Source: Motacilla alba alba
Lineage: Eukaryota; Chordata; Aves; Passeriformes; Motacillidae
NCBI RefSeq assembly: GCF_015832195.1
Contig: NC_052019.1
Coordinates: 45,759,016-45,823,015 of the forward strand
Length of the DNA stretch: 64,000 bases
Direction: 5' to 3'
Shown here piece by piece: positions 62,301 to 64,000 of this stretch (its first letter is position 1; each line of letters begins with the position of its first letter). The translations under genes were made by a program, and so were the position numbers. The notes under the pieces were generated by a model, which saw only the letters and a list, made by a program, of their open reading frames with translations, ran no database searches and had not been told where the DNA came from.

Positions 62301-64000
62301 TTCTTCAAATATCCTCAGAAATAGTAACACTTAGCAGAGGCTGAAAAGATGTGTTTTGGGCTTTAAAAGAAAAGGAAATTGCCTGCCAGGCAATCACATG
62401 GTCCTTCTTCAGAAGGTATCCTGTATGCCCTCACACTTGCCAAGATCATTTAAATGTGGTAGCTGCTACAGTAGGAAACTCGCCACGCTTATAAATAAAC
62501 AAAACAATTACACCACCCCGCTGAGCTTGCTGAGCATTCAGGAGCCTGGTCAAGAGCGAGTTTTGTGTCAACACTGGCAGCCAGCAGGATTTCTGAGAGA
62601 AAAGGCAGCTTTATTTTCCTTTGAAAGCATTGAACTAGTTTTGAACATTTTGTCACTGAAAACTTCAGTAGAAGCAATGACAGTAAATCTTGCTTTTCAT
62701 TTGGAAACCACTGTGAAAACATCATCTCCAGAAATCTTTTGGCTGAGAAATCGTTTTGAGATACTGGGGTTGCTGGGCTGGTTTGGTCTTTTGGTCCCTA
62801 GCAGGTTTGTTGACTTGTTTCAGTCATTGAAGATTTGTTCTGTTTTGTTTTGTTTTCTACACTTTAATTAAGTGTGTTTACCCAGCCTGGTTATGTACTG
62901 AAGTCATTGGGGAGCAGAACCGTGTTGCTCTGTGGTAACAGGAACCTGCTGTTAGGCAGCTACACAAAAGGTCTATCTTCAGTCCCATAAGACCCCCAAG
63001 GAAACCATTGCTGTTTCACCTACACAATTAAAGTGGCAGTCAGTCCTGTATCTCTGAATATTTCTTGGGGGCAAGAAACCTGAACATCAAACATCAAACC
63101 TGAATTGCCAGTTTTAGATTCATGACACTTTGAACATAAAGTTGGGGCCATTCATTGAGTGTTTTACTTGGAGTCTATCAAAGCTGAGGCCAGGACTCAC
63201 AGAAGGATACAAAGTCATTAATTCATGTTTTCATTACATCTCAGATGGATTTTTGTAATTCCTTTTAGAGGCCACAGAGTCTGTGTATGGGTAGCTTTTC
63301 TTTCAAGGAGCTTAAACGTGCTTGATCGCCTCGTCTTCACAGAGGACAGCAACATGGCACCATTTTCCTGTGCATCCTTAAGGGGCTGACAACAGAAGTT
63401 TCAGGGTCAAGGCTCTAACTAATAATAGTAAAAGGTTGTCTTCCCTAGGGAGTACTGTCACATCAATGCAGGAGGCAAAGAAGCTAAAACATCTAACGCG
63501 ATGCAATCATTTGTAGGCAGAGGCTAAGCAGGACTATGGCTGGTGGGCGCAGTGAGAGGAAGAATATCTCTTCATCTAGCCAAGCCACACCAGTACTGTG
63601 CTCTTACCATCTCCTGAGATCACTTAGATTCTAATCCAAACCCAGATATGCATTGTAGCTGTGATGGAAATGAGTAGGTGTCAGTACAGGGTTTCCAAAT
63701 GTCTTTCTTCCACTTTCTCTAAGCAGTAGAAATAATATCCAGTGCAGCTAAAAGGTTGCTACCTGCTTGCCACAGAGCTAACCAGAGCCTCAAAAGCGAA
63801 GTAATTCCCTTAACAACGGGTGTTTTACTTGAAGGACAACCCCAAAAAGAAGCACTAAAGGAAGGTGACTCACTTTACCTTTACAGAACTGGTGTTGACT
63901 GATTTCCTACTGAAAGCACAGCAGCACGTGTAGAGGGGTTTGCACCCACAGAGGGCTCCTGAAACATGGGAATCTGAAAAAGGGAATCTGAGACATGCCT
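59377..64000 (+). other. ELOVL6: ELOVL6 second coding intron, cut by window edge
   Basis: The intron begins with the donor GTAGGC. No further ELOVL6 exon is visible. The conserved elements expected next (the SIFGALRTGAYM region and the histidine box) do not appear before 64,000. Frames of up to 171 codons (62,356-62,871) carry no family motif. No young transposable element was recognised. Confidence 0.8.

Noticed and set aside
62356..62871. 171-codon plus-strand frame after ELOVL6 exon 2
   Set aside because: It does not carry the next conserved ELOVL6 segment and has no other family features.
1..64000. Search for bacterial-type features (operons, CRISPR arrays, insertion sequences, ribosome-binding sites)
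   Set aside because: The window is vertebrate nuclear DNA with introns, CR1 elements and a CpG island. No regularly spaced direct repeats or operon-like coding density exist.

Overview
This window is eukaryotic nuclear DNA and almost certainly avian. The interspersed repeats are CR1 LINEs in both orientations and one remnant resembling bird ERVL long terminal repeats, with very old MIR-like SINE fragments in the background. I see no Alu, L1 or other mammal-specific repeats. The recognisable protein fragments match the vertebrate fatty-acid elongase ELOVL6. The species cannot be fixed from sequence alone.

Layout: positions 1-295 are the antisense 3' part of a CR1 element that runs off the left edge. 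A 194-base tract made of G and T apart from one C follows at 480-673. From about 674 to 8,950 is upstream intergenic DNA with no gene I can support. A CpG island at about 8,990-10,250 carries the presumed ELOVL6 promoter, 5' leader and first coding exon (9,362-9,450, plus strand). A first coding intron of 49,794 bases follows, holding CR1 copies (about 23.4, 27.6, 30.8 and 41.0 kb, the last with a second CR1 nested in it), MIR-like fragments, an ERVL-like LTR remnant and simple repeats. The second coding exon is at 59,245-59,376. The rest, to 64,000, is the start of the next intron.

Only one protein-coding gene is supported. Its two exons encode residues 1-73 plus two bases of codon 74 of the ER-membrane elongase. 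The catalytic histidine box and the C-terminus lie beyond the right edge. The long open frames elsewhere are chance frames: they are CpG-island shadows, CR1 reverse-transcriptase debris, low-complexity frames, or frames without any family signature.

I found no evidence of a new biological system. The observations most worth checking are the G/T tract, a near-perfect palindrome at 30,429-30,472, the nested CR1, short upstream ORFs in the ELOVL6 leader, and several candidate intronic regulatory clusters (CRE plus CCAAT boxes, and E-boxes).
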